DNA of 63,140 nt from a bacterium BMS3Bbin14 (GCA_002897615.1 BDTX01000023.1:1-63140), one strand, 5' to 3'. Shown: positions 1-7,423, numbered from the stretch's first letter. Numbers and translations are program-made. Notes: generated from the letters alone by a model not told the origin.

Positions 1-315
1 AAACGCCTCGGCAGTTTCATCAAAGCGCTGTCGCAGAGTTTCGGCTGACGGAACTTGTTTGATTCCAAGGGCTTGTTTGAAATATTTATCATTTCTCATG
101 TCAGTAACGGCTTCGTAATCGCTCTTGCCAAGGGCAAGAAGACCGAGGTAGCTTCGAATGACATCCGTGTTGGCAATGTCCTTGGTGTCAGGAATCGCCC
201 GTTTGATTTTGCTGTTCAGGCTGGTATGGCGGTTGACTCCAAGGCCGATAAGCGCCAGGCCGGAATGAGAGGTGTAGAATTCATCGTTTGATTTTTCTAG
301 GATAAATCGTTTCAT
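1..315 (-). CDS. IS1380-family transposase, N-terminal part (runs off the window)
   Basis: Reading the minus strand from an ATG at 315 gives 105 open codons that continue past the window edge. The product begins MKRFILEKSNDEFYTSHSGL and continues with motifs such as SYLGLLALGKSDYEA, MRNDKYFKQALG and PSAETLRQRFDE. This is the usual N-terminal layout of IS1380-type DDE transposases: an S-x-AGL start, a helical block with a G-x-x-D-x-E motif, then a PS-x-x-TLR-x-RF segment. The catalytic DDE residues lie outside the window. The start codon is 119 bp inside a 13-bp terminal repeat at 422-434, as expected for an insertion sequence. The family call rests on remembered motifs; an IS4-group relative is the alternative. 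Confidence 0.72.
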   Translation of the reverse strand, partial: MKRFILEKSNDEFYTSHSGLALIGLGVNRHTSLNSKIKRAIPDTKDIANTDVIRSYLGLLALGKSDYEAVTDMRNDKYFKQALGIKQVPSAETLRQRFDETAEAF

Positions 316-421
316 TTTTTGCACCTGCTGAGTGAATTTTTTCTACAGGTGTATATTGCAACATTTTCAATTAAAAATCAAGAGGTTAAGCTGATTAAAA
401 CAGCATTTTTTCTGTAATTTT

Positions 422-434
422 CTCACGGATCCAG
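422..434 (-). repeat. Terminal inverted repeat of the IS, identical to MITE ends
   Basis: TCACGGATCCAGG on the plus strand, that is CCTGGATCCGTGA reading into the element. It is identical to one end of the short element at 39467-39687 and differs by one base from the commonest MITE end, CCTGAATCCGTGA. This links the autonomous IS to the dispersed short elements. Confidence 0.8.
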
Positions 435-711
435 GGTTTACATCGGAACGACTCCTACTCCAACTTTATTATGGAGCATTCTAAAAAGTAGTCTTACATC
501 TAAAAAAGCGAAGTTTGTAGCGGTGAGGCCAAACACAAAAGCTCTACGTGATATTTGTCGTCTAATGGAAAGAGGTAGGATGAAAACTAAAATCGATAAA
601 ATATTTAGTCTTTCCGAGATAATAGAATCACATGGATACAGTGAATTGTCTCGAACTCGTGGCAAAGTAATAATTCAAATAAGTGGGAATAAGGGGACGG
701 AGTTAGTTTAA
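435..711 (+). pseudogene. C-terminal remnant of a zinc/quinone-type alcohol dehydrogenase (MDR superfamily)
   Basis: An open plus-strand frame runs straight out of the IS terminal repeat to a TAA at 709-711. It reads VYIGTTPTPTLLWSILKSSL, then KKAKFVAVRPNTKALRDICR, and ends RTRGKVIIQISGNKGTELV. A strand-helix block, an hh-x-V-x-P-N segment, an x-ME-x-G-x-x-K-x-x-ID-x-hhxL-x-EI stretch and a final S-R-x-RGKVhhxI form the C-terminal end of NAD(P)-dependent alcohol dehydrogenases and quinone reductases. The Rossmann and catalytic parts are missing. The simplest reading is a gene split by the IS, with its 5' part left of the window. A free-standing small protein from the internal ATG at 523 is unlikely. 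Confidence 0.7.
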
Positions 712-780
712 TAGTTTAATCGACATGGATTTGTTGTATCTGTAACATGCGGTCATGTCGAGATGTCGTTGAAGATAATC

Positions 781-932
781 GTAACCGTTCACCTGCACCC
801 CATCTTTGTCCGCTTCGCCCTCCTCAGGTACAGGGAGTACACCTCGGAGGGCGAAACGAACAAATCTGGGGCACATCTGAACGGTTACAGTTACGAGTTG
901 AGGGTAGTTTATTGCCTCTGGTGAACGGTTAC
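781..932 (+). mobile_element. IS66-type MITE, 152 bp, copy 1
   Basis: Perfect 13-bp terminal inverted repeats GTAACCGTTCACC and GGTGAACGGTTAC bound the element. The flanks carry an 8-bp direct repeat, AGATAATC, at 773-780 and 933-940. GTAA ends and 8-bp duplications are typical of the IS66 family. There is no coding capacity. An extra internal right-end copy (TGAACGGTTAC) lies near 881-891. A copy differing at about two positions lies at 19875-20026, so movement was probably recent. Confidence 0.85.
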
Positions 933-950
933 AGATAATCAAAAATGTAA

Positions 951-979
951 ACTTTTTTTGAGCGGACCCTAAAAATAAA
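951..979 (+). repeat. 29-bp direct repeat, left copy, upstream of the MscS gene
   Basis: The 29 bases beginning ACTTTTTTTGAGCGGACCCT recur exactly at 1918-1946. The two copies bracket about 0.94 kb holding a MITE and the MscS-like gene. Confidence 0.85.
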
Positions 980-1152
980 TAGCCGACAAGATTGGACGAT
1001 TAGACTTGTCAAGAACATTTCATGTGGAGTATGAATTGACAATTCAATGAGATCGCTAAAAGTATCGTTGTAACCGACCGGGCTGTTTCGAGATTTTTGT
1101 CGGGCAGAGAAACGATGGGGGATCCTTGCGCTCGATTTGCTATTCCTTGAAC
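980..1152. other. AT-rich intergenic DNA without a recognised gene
   Basis: No credible reading frame or RNA is visible. A TTGACA at about 1037 is followed 17 bp later by a poor -10 (AAAGTA), so I do not call a promoter. Confidence 0.4.
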
Positions 1153-1309
1153 GTAAACCTCACAGGCACCCCATCTTCACGCGGTCACTCCCGCCCGCAT
1201 AGAGGGACGATAGCGAACGGAAGCGACTACGTAAATCTGTGGCACCTGTGACTGCTTACAGATTGGATGTAAGGAATAGCGCAGAGTTTCACACCCTGTG
1301 ACCAGTTAC
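1153..1309 (+). mobile_element. IS66-type MITE, divergent 157-bp member
   Basis: It begins GTAAACCTCACAGGCACC and ends CACCCTGTGACCAGTTAC. The ends are imperfect inverted repeats sharing GTAA and TCACAGG. An 8-bp direct repeat CCTTGAAC flanks it at 1145-1152 and 1310-1317. Like the 152-bp elements it has a second, internal right end (GTGACTGCTTAC, ending 1259) about 50 bp before the outer end, so both groups share one architecture. Pieces of the same family occur near 22240-22330 and 47471-47520. Confidence 0.75.
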
Positions 1310-1336
1310 CCTTGAACAACCAGAGGTTAGTAGTCT

Positions 1337-1837
1337 ATGGAAAATCTAGTGCAAATACTGCTTGAAAACGCGACTCTCTGGGTACCGAGAGTAATCGGTG
1401 TTGTAGTGATTTTAGTCGTTTTCTTTATTCTTGCGAAAATAATAAAGAGAATAATCACCAAGGCGGCAGAGCGATTGAAATTTGATGGAAATCTTACTTC
1501 GCTACTTTCCCGGACAAGCAATATTACGCTCACTATTTTGGGAATTATTACTGCGCTCGGCACTTTAGGTGTCAATGTATCCGCGCTTGTGGCCGGTCTG
1601 GGGTTGACTGGATTTGCGCTTGGTTTCGCCATGAAAGATACTATTTCCAATCTTCTTTCCGGCGTCCTCATATTGCTATATCGACCGTTCGAGATAGGAA
1701 ACCGCATAAAGATATCAGGTTACGAGGGCATTGTTATTGCTATTGACCTTCGATATACGGAGCTTGATTCCGAGAGCAATAAGGTACTGATTCCGAATTC
1801 AAAATTATTCACAGACCCGATCACTGTTCTTCAATAG
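1337..1837 (+). CDS. Small MscS-family mechanosensitive ion channel
   Basis: 166 residues. This is an inner-membrane channel of the kind that opens under membrane tension and releases solutes on osmotic downshock. Predicted membrane helices lie at about 15-37 and 60-82. The pore-lining helix at about 85-110 has the glycine/alanine-rich GLGLTGFALGFAMKDTISNL motif typical of the family, followed by the beta domain (YRPFEIGNRIKI ... VLIPNSKLF). The protein ends right after the beta domain and lacks the larger C-terminal vestibule of E. coli MscS (286 residues); short forms of this kind exist. The gene is AT-richer than its neighbours and lies between 29-bp direct repeats, which suggests a transferred or rearranged segment. 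A weak AGAGG precedes the start. Confidence 0.85.
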   Translation: MENLVQILLENATLWVPRVIGVVVILVVFFILAKIIKRIITKAAERLKFDGNLTSLLSRTSNITLTILGIITALGTLGVNVSALVAGLGLTGFALGFAMKDTISNLLSGVLILLYRPFEIGNRIKISGYEGIVIAIDLRYTELDSESNKVLIPNSKLFTDPITVLQ

Positions 1838-1917
1838 TGGGAATCGGCAATTTTGGGTCATTGGGCAAATGAGCATGAATGCATAAAAGGGGACTCGTTT
1901 TCATAATGCGTCCCTGC

Positions 1918-1946
1918 ACTTTTTTTGAGCGGACCCTAAAAATAAA
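1918..1946 (+). repeat. 29-bp direct repeat, right copy
   Basis: Exact match to 951-979. It overlaps the TAA stop of the beta-barrel gene at 1936-1938, so the boundary of that gene falls inside the repeat. Confidence 0.85.
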
Positions 1947-3186
1947 ATCTGTATTCCAGGGAAAACCGAACCGGCAGGGAGCCGAATTCGGAGCGACCCG
2001 CGGCGGCCACGGGTTCATCGCCCTGGGGCAGGACCGCCGTAAGGGCTATTTCTGACTCATCAGACAGGGAATAAACGGCATACAGAGAAAAAAGTCCGGA
2101 ACTGTCGGTCCAGTTCTTGAGCAGGAGAAATTCGCCGGTTAAAAGCGGTGAGAATTCATAGCTGAGATCAAAGGCCGTGTAATTGCGGCCCAGGTAACCG
2201 GCCGGCGCCTCTCCCGTGGCGAGCGCCCTGTCGGCCTCAGCCATGGAATGATAGCCGCTGCCGTGAAAAAAGTACTCCAGCCGGGCGGTCAGGCTGCCGG
2301 CAAACCGGTGTTCCAGGCCCAGGCTGATCTCCAGGCCGTTTCTCTGATTATCTTTTTCCGTGTCCTGATAATGGCCCTCGGCCCGGATGCCCAGCCAGTG
2401 AAAAAGATCCCCCTGTAACGAGGCCCCGAATACACGGTAGTCACAAACCCGGCCAGCCACGAGCCCCCATTCGAAATCGCCGCGATTCTGCGTAAGACGG
2501 CCGACCAGGGAGGTGCGCCCCCAGTCGGGCGCCCGGCTCCAGCCGTTGCCAACGTCCCGCTCCTCATGATATCCCAGCACCCCGACTAACGTGAACTGCG
2601 AGAGATCCGACAGGCGCAGGTCAAAGCGGGCCGCATCCACACCGGGCTTATACACCCGGTAAAAATTCCGGGCCGCAAAGGGGGCGAAAAAATCATTGGG
2701 CGTAAAAAAGAAGGTCGTGGCCAGGCTGACAGGCTGACGGCCCACGATCAGTTCACTGTTTTCGCCGTTCCACCTGAGATTGACATTGTCCAGGACCAGG
2801 CCGGCCTGCGAGTTGCCGCTGTCTTGCTGCTGCCAGGCGAGAAGGCTGCTTCGCTCAACGCCCGGGGCGTCGCCCCGGAGCACGGCCGGGTCCCGAGAGG
2901 GGGCGGCGCGAATGCTCTCCAGGACATTGGCTTCAACCCGGAAATGTCCGCCCAGCCAAGCGTTGGCGAGGAGGCGAAGATCTCCGTTCCACACCGTTTC
3001 GTCCCGATCGCCGGAGATGAAAGAATCCGCCGGATTTCTTGTCAATCCGGCTCCCGCATCAACAAAGCCGCGCAGGCTGACCCCGTTATCACCCTTGGCG
3101 GCCTCATAAAAGGCGGATGATTGCGCCGGAACAAAAAGCAAAATCAATAAAAACAGCCAGCCTCTATGGACAAACCGGAAAATCAT
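1936..3186 (-). CDS. Outer-membrane beta-barrel protein of the Lol-like export operon
   Basis: 416 residues. An N-terminal signal peptide (about 1-25, hydrophobic core LFLLILLFVPAQSSA) is followed by alternating aromatic/polar strand segments and a C-terminal YRFYF ending in Phe, the usual BAM-recognition signature of outer-membrane barrels. I do not recognise a family with confidence; the layout resembles alginate-porin or DUF1302-like barrels. Its ATG overlaps the TGA of the upstream ABC ATPase gene (ATGA), so the two are probably translationally coupled, and it is the last gene of the operon starting at 7423. The context suggests that it completes an export path to the cell surface; this is inference. 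Confidence 0.7.
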   Translation of the reverse strand: MIFRFVHRGWLFLLILLFVPAQSSAFYEAAKGDNGVSLRGFVDAGAGLTRNPADSFISGDRDETVWNGDLRLLANAWLGGHFRVEANVLESIRAAPSRDPAVLRGDAPGVERSSLLAWQQQDSGNSQAGLVLDNVNLRWNGENSELIVGRQPVSLATTFFFTPNDFFAPFAARNFYRVYKPGVDAARFDLRLSDLSQFTLVGVLGYHEERDVGNGWSRAPDWGRTSLVGRLTQNRGDFEWGLVAGRVCDYRVFGASLQGDLFHWLGIRAEGHYQDTEKDNQRNGLEISLGLEHRFAGSLTARLEYFFHGSGYHSMAEADRALATGEAPAGYLGRNYTAFDLSYEFSPLLTGEFLLLKNWTDSSGLFSLYAVYSLSDESEIALTAVLPQGDEPVAAAGRSEFGSLPVRFSLEYRFYF

Positions 3187-3881
3187 CGGTCCTGGTTCTC
3201 ATCAGCTTCGAGCCTGCCGTCCCGCAGACGGATCAAGCGCCTGGCCCGATCCATTACCCGTTGATCATGGGTTGAAAAAAGAAAGGTCACGCCTTTTTCC
3301 CTGTTCAGCATGGTCATAAGGTCAAGGATCGTATCCGCCGCCTCCGAGTCAACGTTGGCCGTCGGTTCGTCGGCCAGAACGATGGCCGGTTCCGAGACCA
3401 CGGCCCGGGCAATGGCGATACGCTGCTGCTGGCCGCCGGAGAGTTCGTCCGGCCGCCGATCGACATAATCCGCCATGCCCACCTCCCGGAGTACGGCCAT
3501 GACCCGTTTCCTCCGTTCCGCCGCAGGGACATTCTGCAAACTCAGGACAAACTCGGCATTCTCAAAGGCGGTCAGGACCGGGATCAGGTTATAGGACTGA
3601 AAGACAAAGCCGATCCTGTCGCGCCTCAGCCTTGAGAGCCGCCCCCGGTTCAGCTCCGCCAGGTTCTGCCCTTCCAGCCAGACCCGGCCGCTGCTGGGTG
3701 CGTCAAGGGCGCCGATCAAGTTGAGGATCGTGGTTTTGCCGGACCCGGACGGACCACAGAGCACGCTGAATTCCCCGGCCCGCACCGTCAGATCGAAGTT
3801 GTCCACCGCCTTCACTTCAACCTGCCCCTGTTGATAGATCTTGCTGACCTTCTCAAGTTGGACAATCGGTGCATCCTGCAT
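3183..3881 (-). CDS. ABC transporter ATPase, LolD/MacB type
   Basis: 232 residues from ATG 3881. It couples ATP hydrolysis to the two FtsX-type permeases encoded just upstream. Walker A GPSGSGKTT at about 43-51, a Q-loop (VFQSYN) at about 95, signature LSGGQQQR at about 147, and Walker B VLADEPTANVD are all intact. A longer reading from 3929 begins inside the 3893-4110 element, so the 3881 start is preferred; it has a good Shine-Dalgarno, CAGGAG, whose CAGG is the last four bases of that element. Without the element the preceding permease would have stopped one base before this ATG (ATAAGATG), so the original arrangement was tight coupling that the insertion opened by 218 bp. Confidence 0.9.
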   Translation of the reverse strand: MQDAPIVQLEKVSKIYQQGQVEVKAVDNFDLTVRAGEFSVLCGPSGSGKTTILNLIGALDAPSSGRVWLEGQNLAELNRGRLSRLRRDRIGFVFQSYNLIPVLTAFENAEFVLSLQNVPAAERRKRVMAVLREVGMADYVDRRPDELSGGQQQRIAIARAVVSEPAIVLADEPTANVDSEAADTILDLMTMLNREKGVTFLFSTHDQRVMDRARRLIRLRDGRLEADENQDR

Positions 3882-3887
3882 CTTATC

Positions 3888-3892
3888 TTTCT
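3888..3892. repeat. 5-bp target duplication (left) of MITE copy A
   Basis: TTTCT here and at 4111-4115 flank the element exactly. Confidence 0.8.
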
Positions 3893-4110
3893 CCTGAATC
3901 CGTGACGGCTGAGGTGATACTCCAGGCAATATGTGGAATTTATTGCATTATTGACAAATAAATGTATTTTATATTCCTCACCGCGCCGCCCTGCGGGGCG
4001 CCCGAGAACGGCGCATCTGCTGCGTTGGCAACTCCTTGATATCACACCAGGATAATCAACATCGTTGCCGCCTTGCATCTGCACCGTTCTCGAACGCTCA
4101 CGGATTCAGG
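3893..4110 (+). mobile_element. IS1380-type MITE, copy A (218 bp, intact)
   Basis: Perfect 13-bp inverted repeats CCTGAATCCGTGA and TCACGGATTCAGG with 5-bp target duplications TTTCT. The inside has a palindrome-rich GC part (CGCCCTGCGGGGCGCC, CGTTCTCGAACG) and an AT-rich part near the left end. It lies within an operon, between permease and ATPase genes. Its right end supplies the TGA stop of the permease (4106-4108), and its left end supplies part of the ATPase ribosome-binding site. One base missing near the left end (GGCTGAGG instead of GGCTTGAGG) distinguishes it from its siblings. Confidence 0.92.
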
Positions 4111-5347
4111 TTTCTTTCAGACTTTCAACCGGCATGGTCCTACCGGCCCGTATTGCCGGATACACTCCGGCGGCCATGGTCAGTCCGAACGCGGATAACA
4201 GGATGACCAAAGCGCTCTCCCTGTAGAGCCGCAGTTTCATGACCGGATCGACCAAGACCCCGCCGGCGCTGTAATCCTGGCCGATGTGTCGGCTCAAATC
4301 GATTCCCACCCGGCTCATGTAGATAAACCAGGGAGTGGTCAGGATAACGCCGAGCAGCAGTCCCAGGACCCCCAGCCAGAAGGATTCGATCAGGACCAGG
4401 CCCACCACCTGCCTCGGGGTCATGCCCACCGCCATCATAATACCGAATTCCCGGGTCCGTTCCAGGACGCTCATGAGCATGGTGTTCAGGATGCCGGCGG
4501 CAATCACCAAACCGACGAGAAACTGCAGAAGATAATTGAAAAGGCGATCCACGGCGATCAGCCCGGCAAGATCCGGCTGGGTTTCCTGCCACGGCAGGAC
4601 CTCGAGATTCGCCTTATGGTCAAGCTTTGCCGCAAGCAGGGTCCGCACCCTTTTGACCTGCCGCAGGTCGTTCACATACACGGCAACCAGGGTGGCGTCA
4701 TCCGGCCCATAGTTCAGGACCTGACGCATGCGGCCCAAGGGCAGCAGGACCATGCCGGAGTCAACCGAATCGTCCCCGGTTTTGAAAATGCCGCAGACCC
4801 TGGTCAATTCGCTGGTCAATTGACCGTTTTTATCCGTCACCGTAACAATGACCTTTTTGCCGAGACGGAGATTGAGCTTGACCGCCATCCCGGCGCCGAC
4901 TACGGCCCCCCGGCCATTGGTGTCGTCAAAGAGCCGGCCCTCGACAATGGAGCGCAGGAAAAAATTATGTAACGGTTTCTCAAGTTGAGGATCAACAGCC
5001 ATGAAAACACCGCCCACACTTTTTGCCCCGGTGGCAAACATCGCCTGTCCCATGATTCGGACATAGGCGCCGGCGACCCGGGGCAGGCCGAGGGCGGTCT
5101 TGCGTACGCCCCCGGCCTCCGTCAGCCTGCGGGCGAGGCCGGGCCGGTCGTTATAGCCGGCCGCTTCGACCGAAACATGGCCGAACCCCATGACGGCGCT
5201 GGTATCAATCATGCTGGTATAAGAATAATCCCCGGAACCGGTAAAGGTAACGGCTAAAAGGATCCCGAAGGCCACGGAAAACGACGTGATCAGTGAGCGG
5301 CGTTTATTGCGGGCCAGTGTCCGCCATGCCATTTTATTCAGTTGCAT
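4106..5347 (-). CDS. FtsX/MacB-type ABC permease (second of the pair)
   Basis: 413 residues. Inner-membrane permease of a Lol-like exporter: one N-terminal membrane helix (about 17-38), a large periplasmic domain (about 45-270), then three C-terminal helices with the FtsX signature region (TREFGIMMAVGMTPRQVVGL at about 295-314). Its partner is the paralogue at 5363-6586, with 15 bp between the genes. The last codons read SLKET and then TGA; the TGA lies inside the MITE at 3893-4110. Removing the element and one 5-bp duplication restores SLKER followed by TAA, so the insertion changed only the final residue. Probably still functional. Confidence 0.88.
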   Translation of the reverse strand: MQLNKMAWRTLARNKRRSLITSFSVAFGILLAVTFTGSGDYSYTSMIDTSAVMGFGHVSVEAAGYNDRPGLARRLTEAGGVRKTALGLPRVAGAYVRIMGQAMFATGAKSVGGVFMAVDPQLEKPLHNFFLRSIVEGRLFDDTNGRGAVVGAGMAVKLNLRLGKKVIVTVTDKNGQLTSELTRVCGIFKTGDDSVDSGMVLLPLGRMRQVLNYGPDDATLVAVYVNDLRQVKRVRTLLAAKLDHKANLEVLPWQETQPDLAGLIAVDRLFNYLLQFLVGLVIAAGILNTMLMSVLERTREFGIMMAVGMTPRQVVGLVLIESFWLGVLGLLLGVILTTPWFIYMSRVGIDLSRHIGQDYSAGGVLVDPVMKLRLYRESALVILLSAFGLTMAAGVYPAIRAGRTMPVESLKET

Positions 5348-5362
5348 CTCATCCGCCCTGCC

Positions 5363-6586
5363 CTACCGGTGATGAATGGCCGCAACCGGCCTGATCATGG
5401 CGGCCTTGACGGCCGGATAGATAATGGCCGTCAAGGCCGCGCCGAACAGAAAAAGGACCGGCAAAATAACGCTGTAGCGGGTTACCTCGCAGTACCATTG
5501 GGGCTCAAAGGCGATACCGGCAATAGTTGATGAGCCGCGGAGCAAAAAGGAAAAATCCAGGGGATGGACCGAGAAATAAAGGGAAAGCGGGACCCCGGTT
5601 ACCAGGGCGAGCGTTGCGCCGATTGCGACCTGGGCCACGGTTTCCAGCACAATCAGGCCGAAAAGACGGCTGCCGGAAAATCCCAGGGCCTTCATGACCC
5701 CGAACTCGGGAATCCGTTCAAACACTCCCATGAGCATGGCATTCAGAGTCAGCATTCCGACCGCGGCATAGGTGATGAGCAGCAGGATAATGAGAGAGAC
5801 ATTGGAGAGATCGAGCAGCCTGGCCAGCGTGGGTTGCAGTTGCCGCCAGTTTTTCACCTCAAGGTCCGGGAACAAGGCCCGCAAGCGCGCTGTCGCCACC
5901 GTCAGGGGTTCCGAGCGAAGAGTACGCCGCAAAACTATTTCATGAACGCCGGCAGGCAAGACAAAAAAGGCCCGGAAGGCCGCCGCCGTCATAAAGAGGC
6001 CGCCCCGGTCAACTTCCTGGCTCACCGATTTCAGGACCCCCCGCACGGTGTACAGGTCGTTGGCCATTGAACCGTCGGCGGCCTGGCCGACCAGCACCAG
6101 TTCACTCCCCGGCCGCACGGCAAGAATGGTGGCAAGTTTGCTGCCGATGACCACGCCGTTGTTTTCTTTTTGGGACAACCAGCGCCCTGCCTGAACATGG
6201 TCGTGCAGCCTGGTGACCAGGTCATCGGCTGCCGGATCAATGCCCCTGATACTCACGCCGGTGGAATTCTCATCCGCGGCAGCCAGACCGCTGCCCAGCA
6301 GCCGTCCGGCGCAGATAAAACCCGCTGCCGAAGCCTGTTTGATTACGCTCTTCGCATCAACAATAACATTATAGAGGTCGGGGTCCTGACGAAAACCGGG
6401 GGCATGGATCTGCAGCTCACCCGTCTCCATATCCACGGCGTTCCTCTCCATGGAGCGCAACCAGCCCTGCAGCAGGCTGGCATAAAATATCATAATACAG
6501 CCGGCAAAGGCCATGGCCGCGATCGTCACCCAGGTTCGATGCCGGGAGCGCAGGACATTTTTCAAGGCCAGATGCAAAAGCTGCAT
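5363..6586 (-). CDS. FtsX/MacB-type ABC permease (first of the pair)
   Basis: 407 residues with the same architecture as its downstream paralogue: a helix at about 17-38, a periplasmic domain, and a C-terminal three-helix FtsX domain containing RIPEFGVMKALGFSGSRLF at about 290-308. The two permeases most likely form a LolCE-like heterodimer served by the ATPase at 3183-3881. The ATG at 6586 has the strong site CAGGAG, again at the border of a repeat end (6596 onward). Substrate unknown; the LolA-like protein upstream argues for a lipoprotein or lipid. Confidence 0.87.
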   Translation of the reverse strand: MQLLHLALKNVLRSRHRTWVTIAAMAFAGCIMIFYASLLQGWLRSMERNAVDMETGELQIHAPGFRQDPDLYNVIVDAKSVIKQASAAGFICAGRLLGSGLAAADENSTGVSIRGIDPAADDLVTRLHDHVQAGRWLSQKENNGVVIGSKLATILAVRPGSELVLVGQAADGSMANDLYTVRGVLKSVSQEVDRGGLFMTAAAFRAFFVLPAGVHEIVLRRTLRSEPLTVATARLRALFPDLEVKNWRQLQPTLARLLDLSNVSLIILLLITYAAVGMLTLNAMLMGVFERIPEFGVMKALGFSGSRLFGLIVLETVAQVAIGATLALVTGVPLSLYFSVHPLDFSFLLRGSSTIAGIAFEPQWYCEVTRYSVILPVLFLFGAALTAIIYPAVKAAMIRPVAAIHHR

Positions 6587-6595
6587 TTTCTCACT

Positions 6596-6620
6596 CCTGA
6601 ATTCGTGACGGTTCGAGCCG
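6596..6620 (+). repeat. Remnant left end of an IS1380-type MITE
   Basis: CCTGAATTCGTGACGGTTCG here matches the MITE left end with about three changes, then diverges. No partner end is nearby, so this is a decayed solo end. Its outermost CAGG (minus strand) forms part of the ribosome-binding site of the permease starting at 6586. Confidence 0.6.
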
Positions 6621-6655
6621 CGTCACCTGGTCTGGACGGACACGGGTTTCCCTTA

Positions 6656-7423
6656 TTACCTCCGGCGGAGCTGAAGCAACGAGAACCGCGAGTCCCGGAG
6701 AGGTACCCCGAAACGGATCGATTCATAGGTCAGTTCCGTATACTCCCCCGGTTTGTCGGCCGGGACCATCCGGAGAACAACCGGCAGTTTCCGGCCCCCC
6801 ATCTCACGAATATCCGAAAAGGTGAGGGTCCGGGCCAGAACCATATCTTCATTATAATAGAGGGAAACAAGGGGCAGGTAATCCTCTGCCCGCACGGTGG
6901 TGACGATCTTGCCCCACACGACCGGGGCGTCCGGTTTCGGCAGCAGGGTGAGGCGGATGATCTTCCGGCCGTCGCGCCTGCCTTCATAGGTGATCTCGGG
7001 ATTATAATCATCAGCAAGACGTGATTCCTTGACCAGGTCGTCATTGGTAAAATGACTCCCCATCCAGGACCCCATCATCATCCCGGAGGTCAAGCGGATA
7101 ACCCGGTCGGTCTTGGGCAGGTAGGTGTACATGGCATTGCCGTTTTTGAGACTGACTGTTCCCGCTTCCTTCAGCGGTGAAACAATGCGGACCAGCGACT
7201 TCTCCTTGCCCTTGGTCCAGCTGTCCAGGACCAATGTCCTGGTATAATGCTCTGTTTTAACAACCATTTTCAACTTGGCCACGGACGAGGTGGAACGCCA
7301 CAGGTCATCGATTTTCTGCAAGATCGCCCTCGCCCGGTCACTATCAGACGTTTGCGCGAAAAGCGGCTCGGCAACGAGCCCGGTCAGAACCAGAAAAAAA
7401 AACAGGAATGCCAATCTCTTCAT
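6656..7423 (-). CDS. LolA-like outer-membrane lipoprotein-sorting protein
   Basis: 255 residues: signal peptide (about 1-23, cleavage after LFAQ), then a LolA-type beta-sheet domain with the landmarks WTKGKEKSLVRIVSP, NAMYTYLPKTDRVIRL and SWMGSHFTNDDLVKES. These fit the periplasmic family annotated as outer membrane lipoprotein-sorting protein (LolA_like). It should act as a soluble carrier between the inner-membrane permeases and the outer membrane. It is the first gene of a five-gene minus-strand unit: LolA-like, permease, permease, ATPase, beta-barrel. The window also has the standard lolC-lolD pair at 20203-22126, so this is a second, specialised set. Confidence 0.82.
   Translation of the reverse strand: MKRLAFLFFFLVLTGLVAEPLFAQTSDSDRARAILQKIDDLWRSTSSVAKLKMVVKTEHYTRTLVLDSWTKGKEKSLVRIVSPLKEAGTVSLKNGNAMYTYLPKTDRVIRLTSGMMMGSWMGSHFTNDDLVKESRLADDYNPEITYEGRRDGRKIIRLTLLPKPDAPVVWGKIVTTVRAEDYLPLVSLYYNEDMVLARTLTFSDIREMGGRKLPVVLRMVPADKPGEYTELTYESIRFGVPLRDSRFSLLQLRRR

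Larger units (their letters stand above)
1..434 (-). mobile_element. IS1380-type insertion sequence, one end only
   Basis: The element starts at 434 with the outer end of a 13-bp terminal repeat and contains the transposase gene reading leftward. Between the repeat and the transposase start is about 106 bp of AT-rich leader, presumably holding the promoter. The other end and most of the transposase are outside the window. It sits inside an alcohol dehydrogenase-like reading frame that resumes immediately at 435. If this family makes 5-bp target duplications, the duplicated bases should be GTTTA (435-439). Confidence 0.7.
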
